In this document: in pieces, positions 1 to 8,149 of the stretch
Position numbering within the stretch: the stretch's first letter is position 1
Layout: each line of letters opens with the position of its first letter
Origin: Paracoccus aminovorans
GTDB lineage: Bacteria > Pseudomonadota > Alphaproteobacteria > Rhodobacterales > Rhodobacteraceae
Assembly (NCBI RefSeq): GCF_001546115.1
Contig: NZ_KQ955208.1
Span: 144,822-208,821 of the forward strand
DNA: 64,000 nucleotides
Direction: 5' to 3'
Notes under the pieces: model-generated
What the model saw: only the letters and a program-made list of their open reading frames with translations
Databases searched by the model: none
Told to the model about the DNA's origin: nothing
Made by a program: the position numbers and the translations under genes

Positions 1-2
1 AT

Positions 3-425
3 TGCGTCACCGACGGGCCGACCGAGGGCATCTACAACTGGTACAGCCCGTTCTTCAGCGCCGGCGCGGCGGTGCGGCACAGCACGCGCACGGTCTTCGA
101 CTATGGCCATTACAAGATCCCGCAACACCTGGTCTCGGTGACGGATCCGCATTTCCCCTGCATCGTCACCCATCGCGGCGACAACGATACCCCGCGGCAC
201 GAGGCGCAGACGCTGCGCAAGCGCGGCATGACGCGGGCCTCGGAGAGCGATGTCCGCCGGGTGCGCGAACGGCATTTCGACTATCTGAGCGCCGAGGGCA
301 TGGCGCTGTGCACCTTTGACAAGTTCGTCGATACGTCGCCGGACTTTGCCGAATTCGTGACGCCCGACGCGCAGGACGCGGACGAGGCCCAGCAGCCTCG
401 CACCAGGACCAGGCGCCGGGCCTAG
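3..425 (+). CDS. C-terminal part of an unrecognised protein (partial)
   Basis: The reading frame is open from the left edge of the window, so the start lies outside and only the last 140 residues are visible. The fragment begins CVTDGPTEGIYNWYSPFFS and ends in a basic tail, RTRTRRR. I do not recognise a family, signal peptide or membrane segment. Codon use (G or C in third positions) matches the chromosomal genes nearby, which supports this frame over the shifted one. The stop codon at 423-425 overlaps the stop of the convergent gene by three bases, so the two genes meet tail to tail with no terminator between them. Function unknown. Confidence 0.75.
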   Translation, partial: CVTDGPTEGIYNWYSPFFSAGAAVRHSTRTVFDYGHYKIPQHLVSVTDPHFPCIVTHRGDNDTPRHEAQTLRKRGMTRASESDVRRVRERHFDYLSAEGMALCTFDKFVDTSPDFAEFVTPDAQDADEAQQPRTRTRRRA

Positions 426-1336
426 GCCAGCAGCCCGGCGGCGGCCAACTGGCGTTGCACGGCCGGGACCGGCACCAGCAGCTTGTTGCCCGAGGCGCTG
501 CCCTCGGCCAGCAGACGGCGCAACTCGTCGGTGCGGCTTTCGCCCAGGAGCGCGCTTGCCAGCATGCTGAAGGCCTGTTTCGTCGGCTTTATTTCCAGGC
601 TGGCGCGCAGGTGGCGGATGGCCCGGTCGCGGTCGGCGCGCATCTGCTTGCGGGCGTTCTCGAGATGCCAGACCGAGTGGCGGGGGCTGGGCGGGTCGAA
701 GGCGATGATCTCGTCGCGCTCGACGATGCCCTTGATCAGCGGCTTGAGACAGCGCAGCTCGGCCAGCGTCATCAGCACGGTATGGCCGGCGAAGGGAATG
801 CGCACCAGCCGGGCCTGCGGATAGGCCGGCTGCACCATATGCGTGACCAGGAACTGGTCGGGCACGCGCTCGGGATCGAAGATCACCACCGGGGCGCGGC
901 GGGCGCGCGGCGCCTCGGAAAGCGGCCGGTGGGTGACAGGCAGGTCAGCATAGCGGCGGATCTTCAAGGGCTTCCAGGCCGGCAGCATCGGCGCCGCGGC
1001 CAGGATCCGGGCGTCGATGGCGCCGCCATAGTAGAGCGCGCAATAGCCGCCCAGGCTGGCGCCATAGGTCACGCAATCGCGGCCCGCGACCACCGGCCGC
1101 ACGGCGTCGCGAAAGGCCTCGAGCGGCAGGCCCTGGTATTGCGTGCCGTGCCTTTGCGCGACGAAGACATTGTCCCAGCCATTCTCCAGCGCGAACTGGC
1201 TGCCGAAACCCACATCCGACAGGTCCGAGGGCTGGCCGCCGAAGCTGACGATCACCCGATCCGCCGGCCGGTCGCCGGCTTGCAGCAGGGTGATGCGGTA
1301 ATCGGCGTGATCGACCAGGATCTGCTTCTTGCTCAT
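422..1336 (-). CDS. alpha/beta-hydrolase-like protein with a helical C-terminus
   Basis: A 304-residue protein. Residues 92-97 read GASLGG, the nucleophile elbow of alpha/beta hydrolases (Ser94 is the likely nucleophile), and FAGHT around residues 182-186 could supply the catalytic His. The last 80 or so residues (WHLENARKQMRADRDRAIRH onward) look like one or two TPR-type helical pairs, as seen in capsule and surface-polysaccharide export proteins, but that parallel is an inference. There is no signal peptide, so it is probably cytoplasmic. A palindrome at 1401-1421 lies 65-85 bases upstream of the start and may be its operator. The substrate is unknown. Confidence 0.75.
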   Translation of the reverse strand: MSKKQILVDHADYRITLLQAGDRPADRVIVSFGGQPSDLSDVGFGSQFALENGWDNVFVAQRHGTQYQGLPLEAFRDAVRPVVAGRDCVTYGASLGGYCALYYGGAIDARILAAAPMLPAWKPLKIRRYADLPVTHRPLSEAPRARRAPVVIFDPERVPDQFLVTHMVQPAYPQARLVRIPFAGHTVLMTLAELRCLKPLIKGIVERDEIIAFDPPSPRHSVWHLENARKQMRADRDRAIRHLRASLEIKPTKQAFSMLASALLGESRTDELRRLLAEGSASGNKLLVPVPAVQRQLAAAGLLA

Positions 1337-1400
1337 GCGGCCCTCGCAGCGCGCTCGCGTTAAGGTTGTGTCAACGGCAGACTGCTAGGGTATTTATACA

Positions 1401-1421
1401 AATGCAATCTATAATTGCATT
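1401..1421. promoter_or_regulatory. palindromic site, copy 1 (ATGCAA-N7-TTGCAT)
   Basis: A perfect inverted repeat, AATGCAAT-CTATA-ATTGCATT, sits in the AT-rich gap between the hydrolase-like gene and the Ig/LamG-like gene. The core ATGCAA-N7-TTGCAT recurs at 13671-13689 upstream of the phosphodiesterase gene. The symmetry and placement suggest an operator for a dimeric regulator. The regulator is not known. Confidence 0.5.
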
Positions 1422-1554
1422 ATGACTGCATCGCTCGCGCAATGGGTTGCGCCGCGGCTTCGGCCGCGGCAAGGCCGTTGCTTTGCCCGGCACGGCAACT
1501 GCCGCGAAAGGCCCGGATAATGGCCGCGCCTTTCGGAATGAGCAGAGGACCAAC

Positions 1555-3051
1555 ATGCCGAACAAAGCCACAGTCAGGGGTGTCCTGATGGATGCCACCC
1601 TCGCCCCGATTTCCCAGGGCAAGATCGTCGCCACGCTGAGCGGATCGGATGTGTTCGGAGGCACGCGGGTCGTCACCGAAAGGGTCGAGGCGACCACGAA
1701 TGCGCAGGGCGAATGGTCGCTGGCGCTGCTGGTCAATGCCGAGGGCGACAGCGCCGGCACCAGCTGGACGGTCGAGGGTTACAACCAATATGTCGCCAAG
1801 GTGTTCGAAGTGAAGGGCCTGTTCATCGCCTCGGCCCAGGACATCACGCTGGGCGATCTGGAGCGGACCAGCGCGCAGAACATGAAGGCGGCGAAGGAGG
1901 GCGGCTTGACCCGGCTGATCGTCGCGCAGGATTTCGCCGGCTATGAGGCGCTGCCCTTTGGCCAGAAGCGCGACAGCGACCTGGTGCTGGTCGATGCCCG
2001 CGATACACCGCTGGCGATCCACAACGGGCTGAACGGCGCGCTGTTCCGCGGCGTGCAGCGGATCTATCTGGCCGACCGCGCGGTGCCGCTGCTGGATGCG
2101 CGCGGCGCCACGCTGGTCGAGGGGCAGGGCGCGAGCGTGGTGCCCGCCGTGATGCGCCAGCCATCGATGCTGCCGGCCGACGCGGTGCTGGGCGCCACGG
2201 TGACGCTGGACATCGGTGCGGGTTCGGGAACGCCGGCGCCGGTGGCGGAATGGGACGTGACGCTGAACGGCAGCAGCATCAAGGCGCAGGTCGATGCGCA
2301 GATGCGGCTGCAACTGGCCGAGGCCGGGGAATATGCGCTGAGCGTGCGCTGGGTGAACGAGGCGGGTGCGGCCGAGGCCACGACCGCGGCGCTGATCGTG
2401 ACGCCTCCGGTGCAGGTGGTGCCGGAAATGACGCTGGCGGCGGGTTATTTCGATGCGGGTTCGAGCGTGACCGGGACCGCGGCGGCGGTGACGGGGCTCG
2501 CCAACAAGGGGAACGGCGGCTGGGCGCTGGCCGCCACCGCCTCGGGCGCGGCGGTCGCCATGGCGGCCGAGGGCATCGTCTTTGCCGATGGCCGCAGCCT
2601 GCAGGCGACCAATTTGAGCAATCCGAACATCGACGGGGTCTTCATCGTCGTGCGGGCGGTGCTGGATGCCTATGGCTCGGGCGTGGCGCAGATCCTGGCG
2701 GCGAACCCTTCGGGCGGCACCATCGCGATCCAGAACAACAACGGCGCCTTGCAGGCGCGCTATCACGACGGGGTGGCCCGCAGCATCGCCCTGGGCACCG
2801 TGACCTATGGCCAGGAATTTGTCGTCGGCATCGAGATCGACAATGCCGCGCGGACGGTGCGCGCCTTCACGCTGGCCGGCACGATGCTGTCCGAGACCCC
2901 GGCCGGCACGCCGGGCGTGAACTATGCCCAGGTGCGCACCGGCCAATATGTGCGCGGCACGGTCAAGCGGATCGCCGTCTGCACCAAGCCGGTCGGCGGC
3001 GCCTTCCTGCTGCGCTTCGAGGAGGTGATCGCGCATTTTCGGGCGGCGTAA
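1555..3051 (+). CDS. Ig-like / LamG-like surface or tail-fibre-type protein
   Basis: A 498-residue protein starting at the ATG preceded by GCAGAGGACC; an earlier in-frame start at 1447 has no ribosome site. The N-terminal 60 residues (KATVRGVLMDATLAPISQGK, later TNAQGEWSLAL) look like the short beta domain found at the start of phage tail-fibre and appendage proteins. A region around residues 225-285 is Ig-like (EYALSVRWVNEAGAAEATTA), and residues 300-480 have the alternating strands of a laminin-G/concanavalin-like domain. There is no signal peptide. The next gene begins 26 bases on in the -1 frame and encodes an esterase domain, and the two may form one product by frameshift. A role in binding or trimming a surface glycan is inferred. 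Confidence 0.65.
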   Translation: MPNKATVRGVLMDATLAPISQGKIVATLSGSDVFGGTRVVTERVEATTNAQGEWSLALLVNAEGDSAGTSWTVEGYNQYVAKVFEVKGLFIASAQDITLGDLERTSAQNMKAAKEGGLTRLIVAQDFAGYEALPFGQKRDSDLVLVDARDTPLAIHNGLNGALFRGVQRIYLADRAVPLLDARGATLVEGQGASVVPAVMRQPSMLPADAVLGATVTLDIGAGSGTPAPVAEWDVTLNGSSIKAQVDAQMRLQLAEAGEYALSVRWVNEAGAAEATTAALIVTPPVQVVPEMTLAAGYFDAGSSVTGTAAAVTGLANKGNGGWALAATASGAAVAMAAEGIVFADGRSLQATNLSNPNIDGVFIVVRAVLDAYGSGVAQILAANPSGGTIAIQNNNGALQARYHDGVARSIALGTVTYGQEFVVGIEIDNAARTVRAFTLAGTMLSETPAGTPGVNYAQVRTGQYVRGTVKRIAVCTKPVGGAFLLRFEEVIAHFRAA

Positions 3052-3077
3052 CGGCGCCCGTCAATACCGTCGATCTG

Positions 3078-4307
3078 ATGATGGCGCGCGGCCAGTCGCT
3101 GTCGCTGGGCGCGAATTTCGGGGCCGAGCTGGCACCGGACGGGCGGCGCTGGCGTGACGTCTTCGGCGGCGCGGCCAATCCCGGCGCGCTGATGCTGACC
3201 GGGCTCAAGCGCGTGGATGGGGTGGCGGTGGCCAATGTCGCCAACCCCCTGCTGAACGGCTATGATACATCGGCCCAGGCCAGCGGCGCCGGGCCGATGC
3301 TGGTGCAGACCTCGATCCCCGAGGGCGCGGTCCTGGCCTGCGGGCTGTTGCGCGAGGGGCTGGCGCCGCAGGGCGTTGCCTTCCAGTTCCACGATGCCGG
3401 CGGGCAGTCGATCGAGAACCTGGACGACGACGGCGCGACCGGCACCTCGGGCCTGCTGGCGCCCTGGCAGAACGGCGAATGGTGGCTGACCGAGGCCGCA
3501 CGGGTCTTTGCCGCCCAAGGCAGCACGGTGCGGGTGCCGCGCCTGTTTCTGAACCAGGGCGAGGCCGATGTCGCCCGGCCGCGCGGCTGGTGGCTGGCCG
3601 CCGCCCGCGCCACGCTGGCCGATTGGCACGGCCAGATCCAGCGGCTGGCCGGGCAGGCGGCAGCACCGAAGCTGTTCCTGCAACAGACCGGCGGCTATAT
3701 GCATGGCGCGGACAGCAACCTGCACGATTGCAAGCTGGACCAGCTGGACCTGGTGCGCGAGCAGGGCGGCGTGCTGATCGGGCCGCTCTATCCCTACAAG
3801 ATCGACAATGCCGATGGCAAAGGCGTGCACAAGCTGTGGTCGGAATATGTCCGCGCCTATGAGGTCGGGGTCTGGGCCGCGGCCGAGGATGCCGCCGGCC
3901 GGGCCTGGAACCTTCTGCCCGGCACGCCGGTGCGGGAGGGGAACCGGATCACCATCCCGGTTTCGGTCCGCGGCGACGAGAGCCTGACCACGGTCGGCGG
4001 CCTTTATGCCGGCTATGGCGGCGATCCAGCCAACCTGGGGCTGGAGGCAGTCGGCGGCGGTGCGATCACGGCGGCCTCGGTGTCGGGCGGCGAGATCGTC
4101 GTCGATGTGGCGGGCACGGTGACGGGGCTGCGCTATGCCATGCAGCGCAGCGCCACCGATTACCGGACGCTGACCGATGCCGCGGGCTGCGGCTATGGCG
4201 CGCATCGCGGGCTGATCCGCAGCACGCTGATCCGCAGCGTGACCTGGGGCGGGCAGGTCTTCGTCCTGGAACGCTGGCTGCCCAGCTTCGAGGTGGCGCT
4301 GGCCTGA
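3078..4307 (+). CDS. SASA-type (sialate O-acetylesterase-like) esterase domain protein
   Basis: The protein is 409 residues if it starts at this ATG. MMARGQSLSLG carries the GQS nucleophile motif of SGNH/SASA carbohydrate esterases, FLNQGEADV is the second block, and DGKGVHKLW near residue 250 supplies the Asp and His. The start is doubtful: there is no ribosome site, the ATG lies inside the beta strand leading to the catalytic Ser, and homologous-looking sequence (APVNTVDL) continues upstream with no ATG, GTG or TTG. Either translation is coupled to the upstream gene through an unusual start, or the two reading frames are joined by a -1 slip at TTTT near 3034. A strong terminator follows. 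It probably deacetylates a surface polysaccharide. Confidence 0.65.
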   Translation: MMARGQSLSLGANFGAELAPDGRRWRDVFGGAANPGALMLTGLKRVDGVAVANVANPLLNGYDTSAQASGAGPMLVQTSIPEGAVLACGLLREGLAPQGVAFQFHDAGGQSIENLDDDGATGTSGLLAPWQNGEWWLTEAARVFAAQGSTVRVPRLFLNQGEADVARPRGWWLAAARATLADWHGQIQRLAGQAAAPKLFLQQTGGYMHGADSNLHDCKLDQLDLVREQGGVLIGPLYPYKIDNADGKGVHKLWSEYVRAYEVGVWAAAEDAAGRAWNLLPGTPVREGNRITIPVSVRGDESLTTVGGLYAGYGGDPANLGLEAVGGGAITAASVSGGEIVVDVAGTVTGLRYAMQRSATDYRTLTDAAGCGYGAHRGLIRSTLIRSVTWGGQVFVLERWLPSFEVALA

Positions 4308-4312
4308 CTCGC

Positions 4313-4343
4313 AGGGGCCGCCCATGGGGGCGGCTCTTTTTTC
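4313..4343 (+). terminator. Rho-independent terminator after the esterase gene
   Basis: The stem GCCGCC/GGCGGC around a CATGGG loop is followed by CTCTTTTTT, immediately downstream of the esterase stop codon. Confidence 0.85.
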
Positions 4344-4422
4344 GTGCCGGAACGGCGGTTTGGACTGGACATGGCGGCGGTGGTCGCAAGACTGCGCCTG
4401 ACGCATCAGCGAAAGGCGAGCC

Positions 4423-5736
4423 ATGCAACTGACCATCGACGAGGCCCTGGCCCAGGGCGGCGCCGGACGCTTCCAGCAGCGATTGCTGGCCATCTTCGGC
4501 CTGGTCTGGGCGGCGGATGCGATGCAGGTCATCGCCATCGGCTTCACCGCCGCCTCGATTGCGGCGAGCTTCGGGCTGACCGTGCCCGAGGCCTTGCAGA
4601 CCGGCACGCTGTTCTTCCTGGGCATGTTCGTCGGCGCGACGCTGTTCGGCCGCATCGCCGACCGCATCGGGCGGCGCAACGTGCTGCTGCTGACGGTCAG
4701 CTGCGATGCGGTCTTCGGCATCGCCTCGGTCTCTGCGCCGGATTTCTGGTCGCTTCTGGCGCTGCGTTTCCTGACCGGCATGGCGGTGGGCGGCACGCTG
4801 CCGGTCGATTACGCGATGATGGCCGAGTTCCTGCCGCCCCGCAATCGCGGCCGCTGGCTGGTCTGGCTAGAAGGGTTCTGGGCGCTCGGCACCATCGTCA
4901 TCGCGCTGACCGCCTGGATCGCGCATCTGGCCGGCGCGGCCGAGCCCTGGCGCTGGATCTTCGCCGTCGCGGCGATCCCGGCGCTGATCGGCATCTGGCT
5001 GCGGCTCTGGGTGCCGGAATCGCCGATGTATCTGCTGCGCAAGGGTGACGAGGCCGGCGCGCGCAAGGTGGTGGACCGCGTGCTGACCGCCAATGGCGCC
5101 CGCGCGCTGCCGCCCGACGTGGCGCTGACCGCGCCCGTGGCCGAGGGCGCGGGGCAGGGGCTGCTCGGTCCCGAGTTGCGCGACCGCAGCCTGGGCATCT
5201 TCGCCGCCTGGTTCCTGGTCTCGCTATCCTATTACGGCGTCTTCGTCTGGCTGCCGGCGGAACTGGCCAAGGGCGGTTTCGGCTTCGTGCGCGGCTATGG
5301 CTTCCTGGTGCTGATGGCGCTGGCGCAACTGCCGGGCTATGCCCTGGCCGCGCATGGCGTCGAGGCCTGGGGCCGCAAGCCGACGCTGCAGGTGTTCCTG
5401 CTGCTCAGCGCCGCCGGCTGCTTCCTGTTCACCATCGCCGCCAGCCCCTGGCTGGTCGCGGGGTCGCTGCTGATGATGAGCTTTGCGCTTCTGGGCACCT
5501 GGGGCGCGCTTTATGCCTTCACGCCCGAGCTTTACCCGACCGGGCTGCGCGGCACCGGCATGGGCACCGCCAGCGCGGTGGCGCGGCTGGGCGGGCTGCT
5601 GGCGCCCTCGCTGATGGGCTATGTCGTGGCGCGGGGCTTCGGCCTGGCCATCGGGGTCTTCGCGGCGCTGCTGCTGCTGGCCGCCCTCGCCACGCTCTTC
5701 ATCCGCACCGAGACGCGCAACCGCGCCATCGCCTGA
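4423..5736 (+). CDS. MFS transporter, sugar-porter/SV2-like type
   Basis: A 437-residue integral membrane protein with about 12 hydrophobic segments. The MFS signature between helices 2 and 3 is clear: GRIADRIGRR near residues 75-84. It is repeated in degenerate form in the second half (HGVEAWGRKP). RFLTGMAVGG and the RGR...W element after helix 4 fit the sugar-porter/SV2-like subfamily, which includes aromatic-acid, nicotinate and metabolite carriers. The substrate cannot be read from sequence. The start ATG follows a GAAAGGCGAG ribosome site. It is a single gene between a terminator upstream and a strong hairpin downstream. Confidence 0.85.
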   Translation: MQLTIDEALAQGGAGRFQQRLLAIFGLVWAADAMQVIAIGFTAASIAASFGLTVPEALQTGTLFFLGMFVGATLFGRIADRIGRRNVLLLTVSCDAVFGIASVSAPDFWSLLALRFLTGMAVGGTLPVDYAMMAEFLPPRNRGRWLVWLEGFWALGTIVIALTAWIAHLAGAAEPWRWIFAVAAIPALIGIWLRLWVPESPMYLLRKGDEAGARKVVDRVLTANGARALPPDVALTAPVAEGAGQGLLGPELRDRSLGIFAAWFLVSLSYYGVFVWLPAELAKGGFGFVRGYGFLVLMALAQLPGYALAAHGVEAWGRKPTLQVFLLLSAAGCFLFTIAASPWLVAGSLLMMSFALLGTWGALYAFTPELYPTGLRGTGMGTASAVARLGGLLAPSLMGYVVARGFGLAIGVFAALLLLAALATLFIRTETRNRAIA

Positions 5737-5788
5737 AACGGCGGTGAGAAAGCGGTTGCGCATTGGAAAACATGGCTTAATCTGCGTC

Positions 5789-5819
5789 GCAACCAAGGGG
5801 TGAATCACCTTTTGGTTGC
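5789..5819. other. strong 13-bp hairpin in the MFS-lipoprotein gap
   Basis: GCAACCAA (5789-5796) pairs with TTGGTTGC (5812-5819), and the stem extends inward through two G-T pairs and three Watson-Crick pairs to a GAATC loop. No T-run follows on either strand, so it is not a canonical Rho-independent terminator. It could be a 3'-end stabilising structure, an operator or part of a small RNA. Confidence 0.5.
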
Positions 5820-5918
5820 AATTCCATGCCACGGCCGCATCAGGGAAGCCCGACCATTCCTGCCCTGCACGCCGTTCGCGCACTGTCCTTTCACCACAGT
5901 TCCTAACGAGGATCCATC

Positions 5919-6527
5919 ATGTTTAAACCCGCCCTTCTGGCGCTGGGTCTGGCGCTTGGCCTGGCCGGCTGCGCCGGGCAGACCTGGGAAACCCGATACG
6001 ACCAGCTTGACCGCGCCCAGACCGCGACCTGGCGCGTCGCCTCGGTCGAGGTCGCCGTGCCCGAGACGCTGACCACCAGCGAGGAAAACAGCTACACCCC
6101 CGATTTCGACATCGTCTGGCACGGCGAGCCGGCCGGCGACCGCCGCGCCCAGGCCGCGGCCATCGTCGAGGAGGGCATCCGGAAGGGCGCGGCCGGGCTG
6201 CATGGCAAGACCCGCGTGCGGATCGTCGCGACGCTTGGCCAGTTCCACGCCATCACCCCCAAGGTGCGCGAGAGGCTGCAGAACGCCGGCGTGCACAATA
6301 TCCAATACAGCGTGCAGGTCTTTGACGCCCGCAGCGGCGCCGCCTTGACCCAGCCGCAGACCATCAAGGCGGAATTCCCCGCCCTGGTCGGCAAGGCCGG
6401 GGACGAGGCCGACGCCAGGGGCCTGACCCAGCGCGTGCAGATCGTCAACCAGATCGCGGCGGTCACGCAGAACTGGCTGGGCAATGGCGCCGATCCGCGC
6501 GGCAGCTTCAGCCGACTCGGCCGCTGA
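5919..6527 (+). CDS. outer-membrane-type lipoprotein, DUF6778-like
   Basis: A 202-residue protein with a type II signal peptide: MFKPALLALGLALGLAGCAG has the lipobox LAGC with Cys18 as the lipidated residue. The mature part is a compact alpha/beta domain without recognisable catalytic residues and looks like the conserved Rhodobacterales lipoproteins labelled DUF6778; that label is from memory and moderately sure. The start follows an AACGAGGATC ribosome site. It stands alone, with a terminator downstream. Function unknown. Confidence 0.8.
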   Translation: MFKPALLALGLALGLAGCAGQTWETRYDQLDRAQTATWRVASVEVAVPETLTTSEENSYTPDFDIVWHGEPAGDRRAQAAAIVEEGIRKGAAGLHGKTRVRIVATLGQFHAITPKVRERLQNAGVHNIQYSVQVFDARSGAALTQPQTIKAEFPALVGKAGDEADARGLTQRVQIVNQIAAVTQNWLGNGADPRGSFSRLGR

Positions 6528-6554
6528 TCCCGCCGAAAACGTCGGGAATGATGG

Positions 6555-6585
6555 AGCCGGCCCTTGCGGGCCGGTTCTTTCTTTG
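6555..6585 (+). terminator. Rho-independent terminator after the lipoprotein gene
   Basis: GCCGGCCC-TTGC-GGGCCGGT is followed by TCTTTCTTT. Its position also shows that zapE starts at 6599 rather than at the upstream in-frame ATG at 6548. Confidence 0.85.
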
Positions 6586-6598
6586 GCAGGGGGCGAAT

Positions 6599-7699
6599 AT
6601 GGCAAACGTATCCGAACTCTACGAGGCCCGGGTGGCCGCGGGGCAATTGCAGCCCGATGCCGCACAGCGCGGCGTGTTGCCGGTGCTGGACCGGCTGGTG
6701 CGCGAGCTGGGCGCCGCTCCGGCCCCGGCGCCGCAAAGAAACGGCTGGCTGTCGCGGCTGCGCGGCGCCGCGCCGGCGGCGGCGCCTGCGGTCCGGGGGC
6801 TCTACCTCTGGGGCGGCGTCGGGCGCGGCAAGTCCATGCTGATGGACCTGGTCATGGCGGCGGCGCCGACCGATGCCAAGCGCCGGGTGCATTTCCACGA
6901 GTTCATGCAGGAGATCCAGGCCGGTCTCGAGGCGGTGCGCAAGACCGGCCAGCAGGACGCGGTGCGCCCGGTCGCGCTGGAGGTGGCGCGGCAGGTGCGG
7001 CTGCTGTGCTTCGACGAGATGCAGATCACCGACATCGCCGATGCGATGATCGTCGGCCGGCTGTTCCAGATCCTGTTCGAGGAGGGGGTGACGGTGGTCA
7101 CCACCTCGAACCGGGTGCCCGAGGAGCTGTACAAGAACGGGCTGAACCGCCAGCTTTTCCTGCCCTTCATCGCGCTTCTGCGCGAGCGGCTGGAGGTGGT
7201 GGAACTGGTCAGCGCCACCGACCACCGCCAGAACCGCGACGAGGGCGGCCAGGTCTGGTTCGTCCCCGCCGATGCCGAGGCGCATGACCGCATGGACGCG
7301 CTGTGGCGGGCCGAGACGGGCGGGCAGCCGTCCCCGGCCCTGGTGCTGGAGATCAAGGGCCGCCAGGTCGAGATCCCGCAGCATGTCGGCCGCATCGGCC
7401 GCGCCAGCTTCTGGGAACTCTGCGGCCGGCCGCTGGGCCCGGGCGACTACCTGACCATTGCCGAGGCGCTGGACGTGCTCTTCATCGACTCGATTCCGCG
7501 GCTGTCGCAGTCGAACTACAACGAGGCCAAGCGTTTCGTCACCCTGATCGACGCGCTTTACGAGGCCAGGGTGCGGCTGATCGCCAGCGCGGCAGACGAG
7601 CCGGAACGGCTTTACGCGGAAGGCGAGGGCGCCTTCGAATTCGAGCGCACGGCCAGCCGCTTGCGCGAGATGCGCGACGCGGATTGGGGGCGGGAGTAA
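6599..7699 (+). CDS. zapE: cell division protein ZapE (AFG1-family ATPase)
   Basis: A 366-residue AFG1/ZapE ATPase. The Walker A motif is GGVGRGKS at residues 72-79 and Walker B is LLCFDE ending at Glu140. The sensor-like TTSNRVPEELY and the C-terminal FIDSIPRLS...NEAKRFVTLIDALYE are typical of the family. ZapE associates with the Z ring in E. coli, and the mitochondrial relative Afg1 acts in inner-membrane protein turnover. The start used here has an AGGGGGCGA ribosome site and begins MANVSELYEA, as expected for the family. Length is normal (about 350-380). It is transcribed alone, and the next 4 kb are mobile-element debris. Confidence 0.93.
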   Translation: MANVSELYEARVAAGQLQPDAAQRGVLPVLDRLVRELGAAPAPAPQRNGWLSRLRGAAPAAAPAVRGLYLWGGVGRGKSMLMDLVMAAAPTDAKRRVHFHEFMQEIQAGLEAVRKTGQQDAVRPVALEVARQVRLLCFDEMQITDIADAMIVGRLFQILFEEGVTVVTTSNRVPEELYKNGLNRQLFLPFIALLRERLEVVELVSATDHRQNRDEGGQVWFVPADAEAHDRMDALWRAETGGQPSPALVLEIKGRQVEIPQHVGRIGRASFWELCGRPLGPGDYLTIAEALDVLFIDSIPRLSQSNYNEAKRFVTLIDALYEARVRLIASAADEPERLYAEGEGAFEFERTASRLREMRDADWGRE

Positions 7700-8091
7700 G
7701 GGTACCGGTGTCGGGGGCAAAAGGTTCGAGGCTCTGCGATCTTTCGGGCGTGTGAAACCAGCGGGTCATGAAGGCCAGTGTCAAGGTTTGATGTTTTTGG
7801 CGCGATGAGAGGGGCTGCGCGGGGAACCCCACGCCATCAACTGAAATCAAAAGGTTGCCGCTACGGACGAGCGCAACGGGAACGGTCTAATTCCCGTTTC
7901 CCATTTTGCGCAGCGAGCCTTTCCGGTCGTTATCGGGCCGAGACGGTCAGCCACTGTCTCGATCAGCCGTTCTGTTCGCGCCCCAGCAGAAGATCTTCTG
8001 CTGTCACGCCAGACTGAACCATAGACTGAACGGCCTCTTTGACTTGCAGACCAGCCGCCAACTTTTCGGGCGATATGGCAAGAATCGTGTT
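7700..8091. other. gene-poor relic sequence left of the nested IS elements
   Basis: I see no intact gene in this stretch. On the minus strand a decayed frame around 8085-7965 reads AISPEKLAAGLQVKEAVQSM and ends in a stop, a coding remnant I cannot assign. A perfect 20-bp palindrome centred on AGATCT lies at 7984-8003. Base composition is more even than in the flanking chromosomal genes. Confidence 0.5.
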
Positions 8092-8149
8092 CTAACAGGT
8101 CGCTGAAATAGTCGCGCTGCCGGGATGTTTTCCCCTTGAGGCCATCAGG

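Noticed and set aside
6548..6598. Earlier start for zapE giving 17 extra residues
   Set aside because: The upstream ATG lies before the terminator hairpin of the previous gene and has no ribosome site; the ATG at 6599 has AGGGGG.
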